Translations under genes and position numbers: made by a program
In this document: in pieces, positions 1 to 11,403 of the stretch
How positions within the stretch are numbered: the stretch's first letter is position 1
Layout: each line of letters starts with the position of its first letter
Source of the DNA: Daphnia pulex
Lineage: Eukaryota; Arthropoda; Branchiopoda; Diplostraca; Daphniidae
Direction of reading: 5' to 3'
DNA length: 64,000 nucleotides
Assembly: GCF_021134715.1 (NCBI RefSeq)
Contig: NC_060027.1
Location: 2,852,001-2,916,000 of the forward strand
The notes under the pieces: model-generated
The model's database searches: none
Seen by the model: the letters and a program-made list of their open reading frames with translations, nothing else
Told to the model about the DNA's origin: nothing

Positions 1-1128
1 ACTTCAACATTTTCAATTCGACTCGATAAGAAAGCAAAAGTCTCTTTAGTATTTTCTGGCAAGATTGGGTCATCATATTGCTCTTGACTGAAGTATCCAG
101 CTCTTCTTTGGTCAGAGGCAGGTAGCTATCGAAAGGAGATGATAAATAGTGGACTTTCCATTCGAGTGACGTTGGGTCTAGAAGTGTTGGATTAATGCAT
201 ACGCCAGATTCCTGATTGATTCTGCAATTTCCAGATTGAAAATAAGAGTGGGCTTCACCTCTGACCACTCTTTCTGTAGAAGCTTCACTGTCGACACCAA
301 AATGTTTTTCGACGTGACATCAGCCAACCAATCGATGACTGTAGAAACGAAATGCACAGGATTCTTAGATCTCTCCCGGAACTCTCCTTCCGACATGCTA
401 TCCATGCCTTTTAAAATAAAGTGAATCCTATAGAGTATAAAGCACAATATGTAGCAAACATACTATTTTCAATATTTGTTAGCTTGTGACTATCATACCT
501 CTCTTTATGTATTTTTTTCATCAGTAGTTCTGATTCCGATCGATTTTGTGAGGCAGTAGCATGCCAAGAACTCCAAACTTTCTTCAACTTTTGCAAATGA
601 TTGCTGTCAGGAATATGAACATTTTCTGGGAGCTTCTCATTCAACAGGTCATTCAGAACTGATAGAAATCTTTTCTGTGTGATTTCCGACCAATCTGTGT
701 TATACCACACATCCCAGATAAATGAAAAATCATCAGCTTCATCCGGATTGAAATAATTGGCTGAAACGATTTTCAACACCATAATGTTGCGAGCCAAAAT
801 TGATGGAAGAGCATCATTAAGATGAATATGTTGTGGGTGTTTAGTAGTTATTACGTGAAAAGTTTTTCTTAGGTCTCCACATCCCAAAAAGAGAATCTGT
901 GATGAAAACAACCAAATTCATGTAAAACATTTCAAACGAAGAAACAGAAGGCACCTATAAACACAAGGATTTAGTAATATATCTCACCTTAGTTATACCA
1001 GTGTTGTCATCACTTTCATGAAAGTTGTAATCTTTCAATAGATTCCTGCCTCGAGTATTGCCAAAAGGATAATAAAGACGGGGAGATTTGCCTAGGACAG
1101 GAGAACCACGTGATGGTGTTCTTAACAT
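1..1128 (-). CDS. DUF4470-domain protein, partial and frameshifted
   Basis: Minus-strand gene running off the left edge. Exons read as 1128-988, 896-499 and 427-1, with GT-AG introns. The N-terminus has the YPFGNTRGRN segment, then LFLGCGDLRK, IHLNDALPS and ARNIMVLKI, which is the pattern of the DUF4470 domain found in MYND-finger proteins and in dynein assembly factor DNAAF3. It is a paralog of the next gene, with the same exon borders and phases. Near 220-245 the reading frame breaks: the frame from the exon start ends at a TAG at 178-180, while a shifted frame continues as CINPTLLDP, LPLTKEEL and SCQKIL, each matching the paralog. This is either a real one-base indel (pseudogene) or an assembly error. 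The MYND finger expected at the C-terminus is outside the window. Cellular role unknown. Confidence 0.7.
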
Positions 1129-1683
1129 TTTTGCTGCAAAAAAATCCAGTGGTAATATTTTTCAGCTTTCATAAACCTTATATGGTTAGTTCGTTACCTT
1201 CTATGTACTTAGCACGTGATGAATAGCGAAAAACTTAATTTAACGATTACGATATCAGTGGGGCGTGTGCAAAACGATCGAATTAAGACATAAAAGTTCA
1301 GACGACGTGGCTCCCACACACACAGCTGATCAGTCCGGAAGTAGTGGTGGGGGTGGATTCTGGATTGGCGCTCTTTTTGAAATTTACTAGGACGAAACGA
1401 TAAGAACCCGTGTTAGTTGTTATGCCAATTTAAGTCAGTGAACCGCTTTTGCTTTTCCCTATTTAAGAACAAGAAAAAATTTACCATTCAAATTATTTTA
1501 TTTGCTTCAGTCTAAGTATTCGAAAACACAAAAACAGATTATCTTGATTCAACTTGAAAGGAAAATGCAACAACTTAAGCGAATCCACTATGGGGTTTTC
1601 TAAATAAAGAAAGAAAAAACTCGAAAAAGCCAGTGGCTCGAAATTCCGTCTAATAAGGCCATTAATTTGATGTTTTTATCCCA

Positions 1684-4600
1684 TTAAACTTTCTTACACG
1701 CTTTTTTATGCTGAGCCCAGTGTTGACGTTGGCATTCTACGCTGCAATAAACAGCAGTTCGGCAACGGCTGCATCGTTTCAAATTCTCTGGCACTTTACT
1801 ACAAGCATTGCAGCAACTATTATCATTTCCTCTTGCAGTCGATCTGGTTGAAGTGAGGGCATCGGAAGATTCTACTTCGTGAAACGGACAATCGATGTAA
1901 AGAGGTGAAATGAATGTGGCCATCCACGGACTATCATCTCCAAGAGTGACATTCTTTTTCTGCCAAATGCTGGGTACGATCTTGGTGGAATTGAGTCGCA
2001 AGACAAATCGTAAGAACTGCGACTGTTCCACATTTTCAATTTCAATTGTCATCATCTTCTCGGGGTCGTAATCAGGAAACACTCGCGAAAAATTTTCCGC
2101 ATATTTCTTCTTGTTCCATTTACCATCCGTAGTCAGTTTTTCTGCTAATCGGAAGTCAAAAGCGGAAACCAAGAGAGCTGGAGAGCCATTTGGAGTTGTA
2201 AGAGCAGGATGATGGACTCGAAGATACCAGTCAGGTATTGAAGCATTTATCCGCTGAATGCGAACACAATGAGAGGGGTTAAAAAACAGAGCTCTTACAA
2301 CATCACGAGCAATGTTCAAAGGGGATTTATCAAGCAAAAGGGAAGGATTCTCCAAATGACGGAAGTTGTACTGGCTCCTCAGGTGAATATCCAAGGTATG
2401 AAAACTAGGGCTGGACAAAGTGGTTTGGAAGTTTTCTTCTTTCCAAGGTTTCAGTCTTTCTGGATCGAAGACGTTGTCCAAAACACACGAGTTGGCAGGT
2501 CGGCATTCACATGGCCAGGGCTCCCACAATGCTTTCTTCAGCACTAAATTCACATAATGATCTTTGCGATGAAGAGTGGCGTGGATGTCGTCGACAAGGA
2601 TCGGGTATGGAAATGACAGCGACAATGGCTCAATGTTATCCGGTTGGGCCAGTGACAAAGTAACTTCGTGGCAAGATTCACAGGGAGCCCTATGATTTGT
2701 TGACACTTGTAAGCCTTCAATTAGAAAAGAGAATTAACAGGATTAAAACAAAATCAAACTTGAATAAATTTACCTGAGACATTTTTAGCTGCGACATTTA
2801 TTTTCAATTGATACTGATCCTCGGACTCGAAACAGCTATCGACCTTCATGTGCATTTCTTCCGAACGAGGAGGTTCAAGCTGGGAATTCTTAGGAACAAA
2901 TGGGTAGGGAAGACTCCATTCCTCCACTTGCATTGATTCAAGCGACTCCAACACGAAAACATCTGCTCCGTTAACAATATCCATAACGAATGCAAGGTGT
3001 GTTTTTTCAAGGCCGTGATCGGGAATCAAGAGAAAGGAAACAGAAATATCTTCAAATCCGGTCAAGGTCTTCTTCATTACAAGTTGAAAATTGTCGATGT
3101 AATGGACATCTGGTCCGAATAAATCACAGCGGTTTCTATACGCAGATTTCGGCATAAGGATCACTCGAAGTAATGCGGTACCATTCAAAGAAGCCAATTT
3201 TTTGGAGGACACAGCAGGAATACTAGCTGATAACTTGAGGATCTTCTGGCCATTCTTCCAGGCATCCATTGTTGTTTTAGCTAACTGGAAGAAAGGAAAT
3301 AGCTCCATCTTGGTGTCCTTCAGAAAATGGTTTCCTCCAAGCCGTTGAATCATCGAGTTCACTACGTAGTTGAATGTTTGTGGGGTATACAATACCATGC
3401 CACATCGTGATCCAGGAGGGACAACGCCCATGATACAAAAAGGGAACTTGACGTTAAAACAAACGTTCGCTAGCCGATCGAGGCATTCGCCCAACGCCGG
3501 GGAGGGTAGCATTACGATGTTGCGAAATGGAGGTGGTTTTTGCCAGCACAAAGAAACAGGTGGCGCCATTGGACTTCGCAAGTCGAAAATTGCAGGTGAT
3601 CCTAGTTCGACACGGCTAATCAGTCGCAATCCATACATGGTGGGAATCATGCTCAAAGGACAGCAGAGAGCTTTCTCGACGTAAAGTTTCACAGACCATG
3701 ACAATGTGGCCCAATTCATGGTCTCGGTGAACAACACTGCTTCCGGGTGATCCGACAATTTTTCGGTACAAGCGAGAATCAAATTCGCTAATCCAAGGTG
3801 ATCCGCAAGGTTCGAACAGTCAATTACTTCAAATTTGTTGGCATTTTCAGCATAGCAAAACTCTAGGGCATCTTCTAAATAGAAGAAGACTTCAAAGTTT
3901 TTGTCCTTGATAACTCGCTGTCGAAAGGAAGACAAAAGGTTCTTGAGTATTTTCTGGCAGGAACGAATCATCATCTTGTTCTTGATCGAAATGTCTAGTT
4001 CTTCTTTAGTAAACGGCAAGTAACCACCAAAAGGACTCAATGAATGATGGTTTTCCCAGCAGAGCGTTACGGGATCTAGCATCGTTGGGTTAACACACAC
4101 GACGGTGACATCACTTTCAAGTCGACAACTGCCTCTTTTATAATAGCGCTTGGCCTCATCGCGAATATTTTGCCTTACAGACTCCTTCAACCCTTCGATC
4201 CCAACATTTCTTTCCAAGTGAGCAGCTATTCCATCTATCGCTATCGAAAAAAAATCGGTATTTGTCACCTTAGCTTCTTCAGCTAATTCTCCTGGATACA
4301 TTTTGTCCCATCCATGGCAAACAAACGCTTTCCTAGAAATTTCCCAAATACATTTTACAGATGGGTTAATAGGTAATTTTGAACTATAGTAAGAATATGT
4401 CACCTTTCATCATCAATTTTCTTCATAAATAAACTTGCTTTAGATCCAGATTCTGATGAAATTAAGAGCCAAGTACTCCACACTTCCTTAAGCATCTCAA
4501 ATTGACTCGTTTTTGGAATTGAGACATTTAAAGGCAGCAAGCCATTCAGCAGGTCCTTCAAAATTTGTTGAAATTTTTTGCGAGTGATTTCTGGCCACTC

Positions 4601-5004
4601 AAGATTGTACCAGATGTCCCAGAGGAAAGCAAAGTCTTCTTTATCTTCAGGATTGAAGTCAAATGCTGATATTATTTTCAATATAACAATGTTGCGAGCT
4701 ACTACTGTTGGACTGAAATCGTTTAAATGAATTTCCCATTTGTTGGAACTTTTATTGGTTGCCATCTGGAGAACATTTCTCAGGTCCCCACTGCCCAAAA
4801 AGAGGACCTAAATTCAAAAATGTAAGTAAAACCAATATGAGAAGTAACCTTTTATTCGCTAGGTGTTACCTTCATTGTTGAACTGAGGTAGGATCCACCT
4901 ATTTCACAACTGAAATCTTGGAAAACATTTCGACTTCTAGTATTACCAATAGGGTAGTTCATAGGGGAAATTTCAAGTAAGGCACGCCGAGCAGTAGTCA
5001 ACAT
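1684..5004 (-). CDS. DUF4470 and MYND-type zinc finger protein
   Basis: Four exons: 5004-4870, 4807-4404, 4332-2774 and 2714-1684. They join in frame to 1,042 residues. The N-terminus has MNYPIGNTRSRN followed by LFLGSGDLRN, IHLNDFSPT and ARNIVILKII, a DUF4470-like domain. The middle, about 650 residues, shows no domain I can name. The last 40 residues are a MYND finger: C-x2-C, then C-x2-C, AVYCS-x-ECQ, HW and HK-x2-C, with all zinc ligands present. MYND fingers usually bind proline-containing peptides of partner proteins; the role of the DUF4470 part in arthropod expansions is not known to me. The start is chosen because the paralog to the left starts at the equivalent codon. It diverges from the kinase gene at 5689, leaving about 685 bases between them. 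Confidence 0.85.
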
Positions 5005-5688
5005 TTTAGCTATGATTGGTTACGTTCGTTCAATTAGACGACCTATGTGTCTGCATACAAAAATTCTTATTACAGAGGTCTGATGCACACTGATGTCGCA
5101 GTTTTTTTACTTTAACTCTAGTTAATGGTTAATTTGTTTAGCAAAAAAATGAACACGATCTTTGAAACCAACCTTTAATCTTTAACGAAGAGCATGGACA
5201 AGGACAAGCAGACGATGGCTGGGTGTTGCCATGACAACTTGCCATGACGCATTATCGTTATTCGTTACGCCCGCCCACTACCCCTTTTCACTTTCCTATT
5301 TATGTGAGCCTTGTGAGGTAGGGTGTTCTATCCTTACGTTGATTAAATTTTTTAAATATGGAGTGGATTATATCACACTACAATGATCTACTAAAAATTA
5401 TATTAAAAACAGAAGGATTGCCTAATAAATGATATGACAGATAAGATTATCTCTAAAAAAGGTGGAGTCTCTTGTCTTCCAAATAAGTTTCAGTGCCTTT
5501 TCCCCACAGTTTATGCCCAGTTCATTCTCCTGCGCATAAACGGCGTAATTGAATCACTTTGCCTCACTATTCAAGCTAAAAGATATTGAAGCAAATATAT
5601 TCTTAGGTAAGTGTATATGGTTCGAAATATGGGTCTGTTTTGGCAAGATTATAATGCATTTGTCTTACCTGTAGGAAAATAAATATCA
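5005..5688. other. Intergenic region between divergent genes
   Basis: Shared upstream region of the minus-strand MYND gene and the plus-strand kinase gene. AT-rich, with no ORF, repeat or clear TATA box that I could support. Confidence 0.5.
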
Positions 5689-6607
5689 ATGGACCCACCA
5701 ACAATCGTAAGTTATGACAGGAATAAAGTATTGGGCGTGGGTATTTCCGCACAAGTATTCGCTGGCCAATTTAATGGAGAGCAAGTTGCTGTCAAAAGGA
5801 TTCTCAAAAGAGCAGATTCCGATTTGGACCAAGAATTTCAAAACCGAGAAGAACAGACCATGAAGAATCTAAAACACGAGAACGTTCTCAAACTGATAGA
5901 TGTCCAACAAGACATGGACTTTAAGTAAATAATATAATTTAAGAGCTTTGAATAAATTAAGTCTGCTTCAAATTTTATGAACTATCTGTTAAAGGTATCT
6001 GATACTGGAATTATGTATTGCAACAGTCAACGATTACATCAAAGGAAACTATAAAAGGGAGATGCCCACCGAGATCGATGCGTTGATTCAAATGGCAAGC
6101 GGATTGGCTTACATCCACTCCCAATGTTTGGTCCATCGAGACATCAAGCCGGCCAACGTGTTGATTTCTCAATCGATTGTTCTAAAAATTTCCGATTTCG
6201 GAGTCTGTCGGCCCGTGACAAGTTCCGGCAGTTTCTCGATGACTAGTGGCCCAAAAGGCACCCGCATCTATTACTCGCCTGAATTCATCGAATCCGAGGG
6301 GAAAAGCAAAGAAGATAAAGAAAAAATCAGAGCTAACGTGACGATCGACATCTTCTCGCTGGGCTGCCTCTATTTCAGTTACCTCACAGAAGGCTGCCAT
6401 CCGTTTGCCAAAAATGGAGGATCGCCCGACGAGTTTGGAACTATCTCCAACATCCAATCAGATATAAAGGTTCTCGACAATGGAAAGTTGTCACCGAATC
6501 ATTACGCATTCGCCGTGATTGATGGAATGACGAAAAAAAATCCCAACGAGCGCTGGAAATTGGATGAAGTCCTAAAGATTCTAAATAACGAGAAAGAAAA
6601 GAATTAA
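5689..6607 (+). CDS. IRE1-like protein kinase, kinase domain only (copy 1)
   Basis: Two exons, 5689-5924 and 5995-6607, giving 282 residues. The whole protein is one kinase fold. It has a Gly-rich loop (LGVGISAQV, about residues 15-23), VAVK lysine at 36, HRDIKPAN with catalytic Asp at about 128, DFG at about 146, SMTSGPKGT in the activation segment, and DIFSLGC. The DFGVC and SG-x-x-GT features and the ELC-x-AT motif resemble the kinase domain of IRE1 (ERN). It ends about 20 residues after the final kinase helix, with no KEN RNase domain, no signal peptide and no membrane segment, so it should be a soluble serine/threonine kinase. The paralogs have a second intron before the DHYAY segment; here that intron is missing (SPNHYAF is continuous), suggesting intron loss. 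Confidence 0.85.
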
Positions 6608-6984
6608 TAAATTTTATCATTTTCGGGATGTCCAGTGACAAGATTTCAAAAAAAAAAATAAATGTTTAATTCAATAAACAGTTGAAATAATTCACAACAA
6701 ATTAAACTAAGTTTTTAGATGCAACAGATTCCTTATAAGTTACAAATTTACAAAGCATAAAGTTGCCAGGCTTTGAAGACAAATAAACGATGCAACAATA
6801 ATCGTCAAATAAAAAGATTGCAACACGCTTCGACACGATAAAGTGATAACGTCATTTGAGTTGGTCGCACGAGATAAAATTCTGTCTAATCTTAAATTTG
6901 TTACCGAGTTCAGTAATCGTCGCTTCAGCTCGACTCTATAGTTTGTTTAAAACTACTTGAACGGTTTTGCTTAAGGTTGTTCGA
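6608..6984. other. Intergenic region between kinase copies 1 and 2
   Basis: Contains an A-rich 3' end for copy 1, with AATAAA-like motifs near 6655 and 6674, and the upstream region of copy 2. No other feature seen. Confidence 0.5.
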
Positions 6985-7990
6985 ATGTTGTCAGCAACAA
7001 CAGAGAATGAACCATCCACCCCAAAACTACTTGGTAAAGGGGCTTTCGGTATTGTTTACGAAGGAAAATGGAATGGAGTGAAAGTTGCCATCAAACGGAT
7101 AGACAAGACGGAATTTCTAGCGTCTGATGGATCCATCACCAACGCTACAACTGCTGGACAACGAAGTGAGGAAGAGGTCATGAAAAAACTGGACCACCCT
7201 AACGTGCTCAAACTACTTCACGTCGAAATCGATAAGAATTTCAAGTAAGTGAGTTATTCTTTTTTACAAGGTCTTATTTGATAAAACTCATTTTGGATTA
7301 TAGATATTTCTATCTTGAATTGTGTCTGGCCACCATTGGAGATTATTGCAAAGGAAAGTACGCTGGGCCCATGCCACCGGAAGCAAATTCTTTACATCAA
7401 ATGGCCAGTGGATTGGCTTACATTCATTCAATCGGGTTAGTGCATCGAGATATAAAAGAGGACAATGTTCTTATATACAAATCGGCCGAAGATCGCATCT
7501 GGCTCAAGATTTCAGATTTCGGCTTGTGTAAGCTAACATCGGCTAGTGGTAGCTACTCGATGAGAAGTGGCGTCAAGGGAAATCAAAAGTTCTTTTCGCC
7601 CGAACTCCTTCAACTAGCCGACCAGCAAGCTAGGAGTTTCGATAGCGTAGTTCATCAGAGAAGTAACGTGTCGTCCGACGTCTTCGCGCTGGGCTGTCTC
7701 TTTCACAGTTACTTGACTAAAGGGAAACATCCTTTCTCCGATTCACGAGGATCATTCTTTATCCCGATTAATATTCTCGAAGGAAAATTCCACCTCGACG
7801 GTAAACGTTATCGACATTTTTCTTTTACATCAGTTTTAGATTATTATTCAACGGATATTTTGTTTGGGCAGATCAAATCAACACGACTTTCCGGCTCGTA
7901 ATCACCGGAATGATTATTCTTAATCCTGAAACACGCTGGAGTTTGGATGCCGTCGAAGTACAATTAAAACCTCATTTAATAACAAATTGA
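6985..7990 (+). CDS. IRE1-like protein kinase, kinase domain only (copy 2)
   Basis: Three exons: 6985-7244, 7304-7800 and 7872-7990, giving 291 residues. The kinase has a canonical LGKGAFGIV loop, VAIK lysine, HRDIKEDN catalytic loop, DFGLCK and DVFALGC. The first intron is phase 2, after the DKNFK-type motif, and the second is phase 1, before the last helix region (ITGMIILNPETRW), as in the sister genes. It has a longer loop before the first helix (about residues 43-60) and an insert after SPELLQL not seen in the other copies. There is no RNase or membrane part. The last exon and 3' region were partly copied to 9713-9957. ATG 6985 is the first in-frame ATG near the kinase fold. Confidence 0.85.
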
Positions 7991-8650
7991 TCAATTTAAC
8001 CAATTAGCACCGATTAGGAATATCGTGCACAGATAAAAATACAAACTTTCCCTATTACAAAATGGCAAAATAATTTCGATTCGTTTTTTTTTTTTTTCAA
8101 ATCTTTTACTACGCTTAATTAAGAAAGAGTGAGAAAACGTTCTCTCAGAGCAGAGAACCGACCTAGAAGTAATTTAAAATTTGGTTTTATTTCTACATTC
8201 CCAAAGACTCAATTTTTGACGATTTCATTTGGGCATGGTCTATTAACTAAATTAAGTAAGTAGAACATGATTTAAGGGTATTTACTATTGGGTAAAGGTT
8301 TAAGGTAAATTAGAACATGGGATCATTGAATGTAGATTTGGCAAATGCTACAACAGATGTTGCAATGTCCGATTAATTAAATTATGTTTCAAACAAATTA
8401 TAGCAAAATGCATTTGACATGCAGAACAAAACGCTAAAGTAATTTTTTAAAAACTTAGAGTGAAAACTAAATGATATCTTCACAATTACTAAATAACGAA
8501 AATTGGCTACCATAGGCTAATATTGGAAATTGGATATATATAATAATATTAACAAGACGGTAATGTGTGAAATATAATTTATATACCGGAATGTCCTAAA
8601 TGTTTAATGTTGGAATATTTTTGTAAAATGCAAATTTAAACCATTGAATA

Positions 8651-8940
8651 AGGGAATGGGTAGGTGAGTTGGATAAGTCGTCGCTTGATGGTCAATGACA
8701 TCTTGAGACCCGAGTTCGATTCCCCATGTGAGTAAAAAATACCTATACCCGTTATCGCCAGATGGCGATCCTGATGTAGGCGATCGAAGTGTCTAGCCAA
8801 CAAGGAACTAGTTCCTTCGTGCTTAAGGTGAAAGATTCGCTCTTTCAATAACCGGATTGATTTAACCGTAAAATCCCATCGCTAGAGTTGGGTTGTAGGC
8901 CTCATCAATGTTTCACGGAGTCATGAACCGTTTGACATTG
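8651..8940 (+). mobile_element. tRNA-derived SINE
   Basis: The head looks like a tRNA gene promoter. There is an A box at 8661-8672 (TAGGTGAGTTGG) and a B box at 8714-8723 (GTTCGATTCC), spaced about 40 bases apart as in tRNAs. The acceptor stem does not pair well and an unrelated body follows, so this is a tRNA-derived SINE rather than a working tRNA. The 3' limit is a guess and no target-site duplication was identified. Confidence 0.65.
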
Positions 8941-9035
8941 AAAAGAAGGTTGTTCAATTTACGCTAGAAATATCTGCTTCGTTCGCTGAGCTGAATTCGG
9001 CTTTCAAGTAGCGACTGTAACTACAGTCTCTAATA

Positions 9036-9119
9036 TCTATAGCCAGAAGGTACCGGTGTTTCGGCATACGGCTACTTGTTCGACTCACACTCGACTGCAC
9101 TATGGACTTATTGACATGT
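9036..9119 (+). repeat. Direct repeat unit A (about 80 bases)
   Basis: Starts with AGCCAGAAGGTACCGGTG and ends with GACTTATTGACATG. A second, slightly diverged copy lies at 9279-9355. The intervening stretch has an AATAAA near 9166. The pair could be part of a degraded transposon or LTR; no coding content was seen. Confidence 0.7.
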
Positions 9120-9278
9120 AGCACAGAAAGTATGTTTACTAGTTTCGGTGTTCTGCACTTGAACTTAATAAACCTGCTTGCTCTCTGCTTGGAAGGAAGT
9201 TTTCGGATTCAGGAAATCAGGAAAAATAACATTCACTTTATAACAACAGATTGTTGATGATTATAAAATCATCAACAG

Positions 9279-9355
9279 CCAGAAGGTACCGGTGTAATGG
9301 AACATACGGCTTCTTGCTCGACTCACACGACTGCACTATAGACTTATTGACATGT
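9279..9355 (+). repeat. Direct repeat unit B (about 80 bases)
   Basis: Diverged second copy of the 9036-9119 unit, with the same ends and several substitutions and small indels between them. Confidence 0.7.
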
Positions 9356-9394
9356 TCCCTTTTTGGTTTTTATCATAAATATTTTAAGAATAAA

Positions 9395-9957
9395 TACTAA
9401 CAAAATGTTTTCGACTACTTAAAAAAATTTTGTTTTTTAAGCAGTTAAAATTTTTAAGATAAGTCCAAGGAGAATCGAAGGGGAAAGAAGACGACAAATC
9501 CGACCTCGACGTATTATTATTAAGATTTTCGGCGGAAAATGAATGTATAACGAGAAAAACAAACCGCAGTTCAAAAATGTAAGAAACCTCCATTTTCCGT
9601 GCTTCACAACTCACAATTCCGGCTGTGCCGAAATTTCCATGCAATTTCTCGAGTTCATGATAAGGAATTCATCCAAACATGGCGAAGACGTCAAACAATC
9701 AAACGAAAATAAGACCACTTTCCGGCTCGTAATCACCGGAATGATTATTCATAATCCACACACGCTGAGGTCTAGATGCTGTTGAAGTACAATTAAGACC
9801 TCATCTAACAACAAATTGATCAATTAAAAAAAAAAACGTAAAATAATTTCGATTCGTTTTTTAAATCTTCAATTAAGCTTCGTCAATATTAAAGGAACAA
9901 TATAATACGTGGACTATTAAGAAAGAGTGAGAAAACGTTCTCTCAGAGCAGAGCGTG
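9395..9957 (+). pseudogene. Chimeric duplication: SDR upstream region joined to a kinase tail
   Basis: The left part (about 9395-9712) matches the region just upstream of the dehydrogenase gene (about 17160-17480). Shared landmarks are TTTTCGGCGGAAAATG, CAAACTCACAATT-like and GGCGAAGACGTCAAACAATC. The right part (about 9713-9957) matches the last exon and 3' flank of kinase copy 2 (about 7885-8157), with TTTCCGGCTCGTAATCACCG and AGAAAGAGTGAGAAAACGTT in common. The kinase piece keeps the ITGMII segment, but the conserved Trp codon region is changed. It is a fragment with no promoter or start and is not expected to be functional. Confidence 0.75.
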
Positions 9958-10030
9958 CATTAAATCTAAACTGTAAAATAAGAAGATAACCTTTTATCTG
10001 CTCACATTTCACCGTTGAACAAACCCGCCT

Positions 10031-10038
10031 TATAAAAA
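10031..10038 (+). promoter_or_regulatory. TATA box of kinase copy 3
   Basis: TATAAAAA lies 171 bases before the ATG at 10202, with no competing ORF. Placement fits a TATA promoter with a 5' UTR of roughly 140 bases. Inferred from motif and position only. Confidence 0.45.
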
Positions 10039-10201
10039 CCAGATTGTTATCAAAATAGGGGAGGAGATAAGTATATATTCCTATTAAGATGAAAATGTAA
10101 AATGACTAAGTTAGTTCTTTCTCCTGTGTTGTGGCACTTGTGGGAACGACGGTGAAAATAAAGACGCAACTACCTGCAGCACTGGATAGGCGGAAACAAG
10201 A

Positions 10202-11403
10202 ATGGAAGCATCCGCATATCAAGGTACGAAAGAAAATGTTTACAGTTCTGTCAAGCCTTAGCAATGACGTCTGAAAGTCCACTGAGTTTTGTAAATTGTT
10301 ACGTCAATAATGATTACACGGCGAGCTGTTTGAAAAGAAAAAAGTTTGTAACCACTTCGATTCCATAGACGGACAAGTCCCAGCGGCTGCAGTACTGCCC
10401 GATCTAGAAGAAACCGTCAAAATTGACATCAAGAAAAACAAGCTGCTTGGTAAAGGCAAATACGGGTCGGTTTTCGAGTGCACTTTTAAAGGAACGACTG
10501 TGGCCGTCAAGAGATTGCAACTACTCGATTGTGATGATGCTGCCAAAACAGAGAGAATGCGGGAAGGGAACGCCATGACAAATTTAATACACCCTAACGT
10601 TCTGAGACTCATTGCAGAGCAAGAAGACGACAATTTCAAGTAAACATAGATATCGCAGACTTTCCATTTGATATTAACCCATTAACTAAGAGTTTCTTGG
10701 AATAATTTAGATACCTTATTTTGGAGCTTTGCGTTGCGACGGTCGACGATTACATTCGAGGAGATTATTCAGGCCAGATGCCTGCCGAGGTCGATGGGTT
10801 ATTTCAAATGACCAGTGGATTGGCTTACATTCACTCCAAACGCTTCGTTCATCGAGACATCAAGCCGGCCAACGTGTTGATTTCTCCGAGATTTGTCCTC
10901 AAAATCTCCGATTTCGGGTTCTGCAAGACCGTGACCAATTCCGGAAGTTTTTCGACCAGCAGCGGCCTAAAAGGCACTCCAGCCTACATGGCCCCGGAAT
11001 ACCTGGAAATGAAAGGCAAAAGCGAAGATGAAATTAAAGCAATCAGAGCTCGTTTGTCGCTCGACATTTTTTCGTTGGGCTGCGTTTTCTTCAGTTACAT
11101 CAAAAAAGACAGACGTTGTCATTTGTTTCAAAACCCGAAAACCAAAGATTTTTTCTCGATCATTTCCAACATCGTTAAAGGCAAAAAGTTTTTAGAGGGG
11201 GGTGAGTGAATCTGTAATTGTTCAAAGAGTATTAATTGGTTAACGTTCTCTTGGTATTTGTTTTTCTTTCAGAAATTGCTGGAGATCACTACGCATACAA
11301 ACTTATTGACGGGATGACCCACAACAACCCCGAAATGCGTATGGGCTTGGATAAAGTGATCAGTGCACTGCAGCAACTGCTACCCTCACAAGAACAAGAA
11401 TAA
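10202..11403 (+). CDS. IRE1-like protein kinase, kinase domain only (copy 3)
   Basis: Four exons: 10202-10223, 10345-10639, 10711-11201 and 11273-11403, giving 312 residues. The first exon is only 22 bases (MEASAYQ plus one base), exactly like that of the pseudogene copy at 29885, which supports the start. Kinase signatures are LLGKGKYGSV, VAVKR, HRDIKPAN, DFGFCK, a SGLKGT activation segment, MAPEY and DIFSLGC. The C-terminus is a short Gln/Glu-rich tail right after the last kinase helix, so there is no KEN RNase domain. All catalytic residues are present. The acceptor of exon 2 (after AAAAAAG at 10344) is weak but gives the correct phase. Confidence 0.85.

Noticed and set aside
3370-3684. 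Plus-strand ORF of 104 codons
   Set aside because: Lies fully inside a minus-strand exon of the MYND gene; antisense shadow.
8651-8735. A functional tRNA gene
   Set aside because: A and B boxes are present but the acceptor stem ends do not pair, and a SINE-like body follows.
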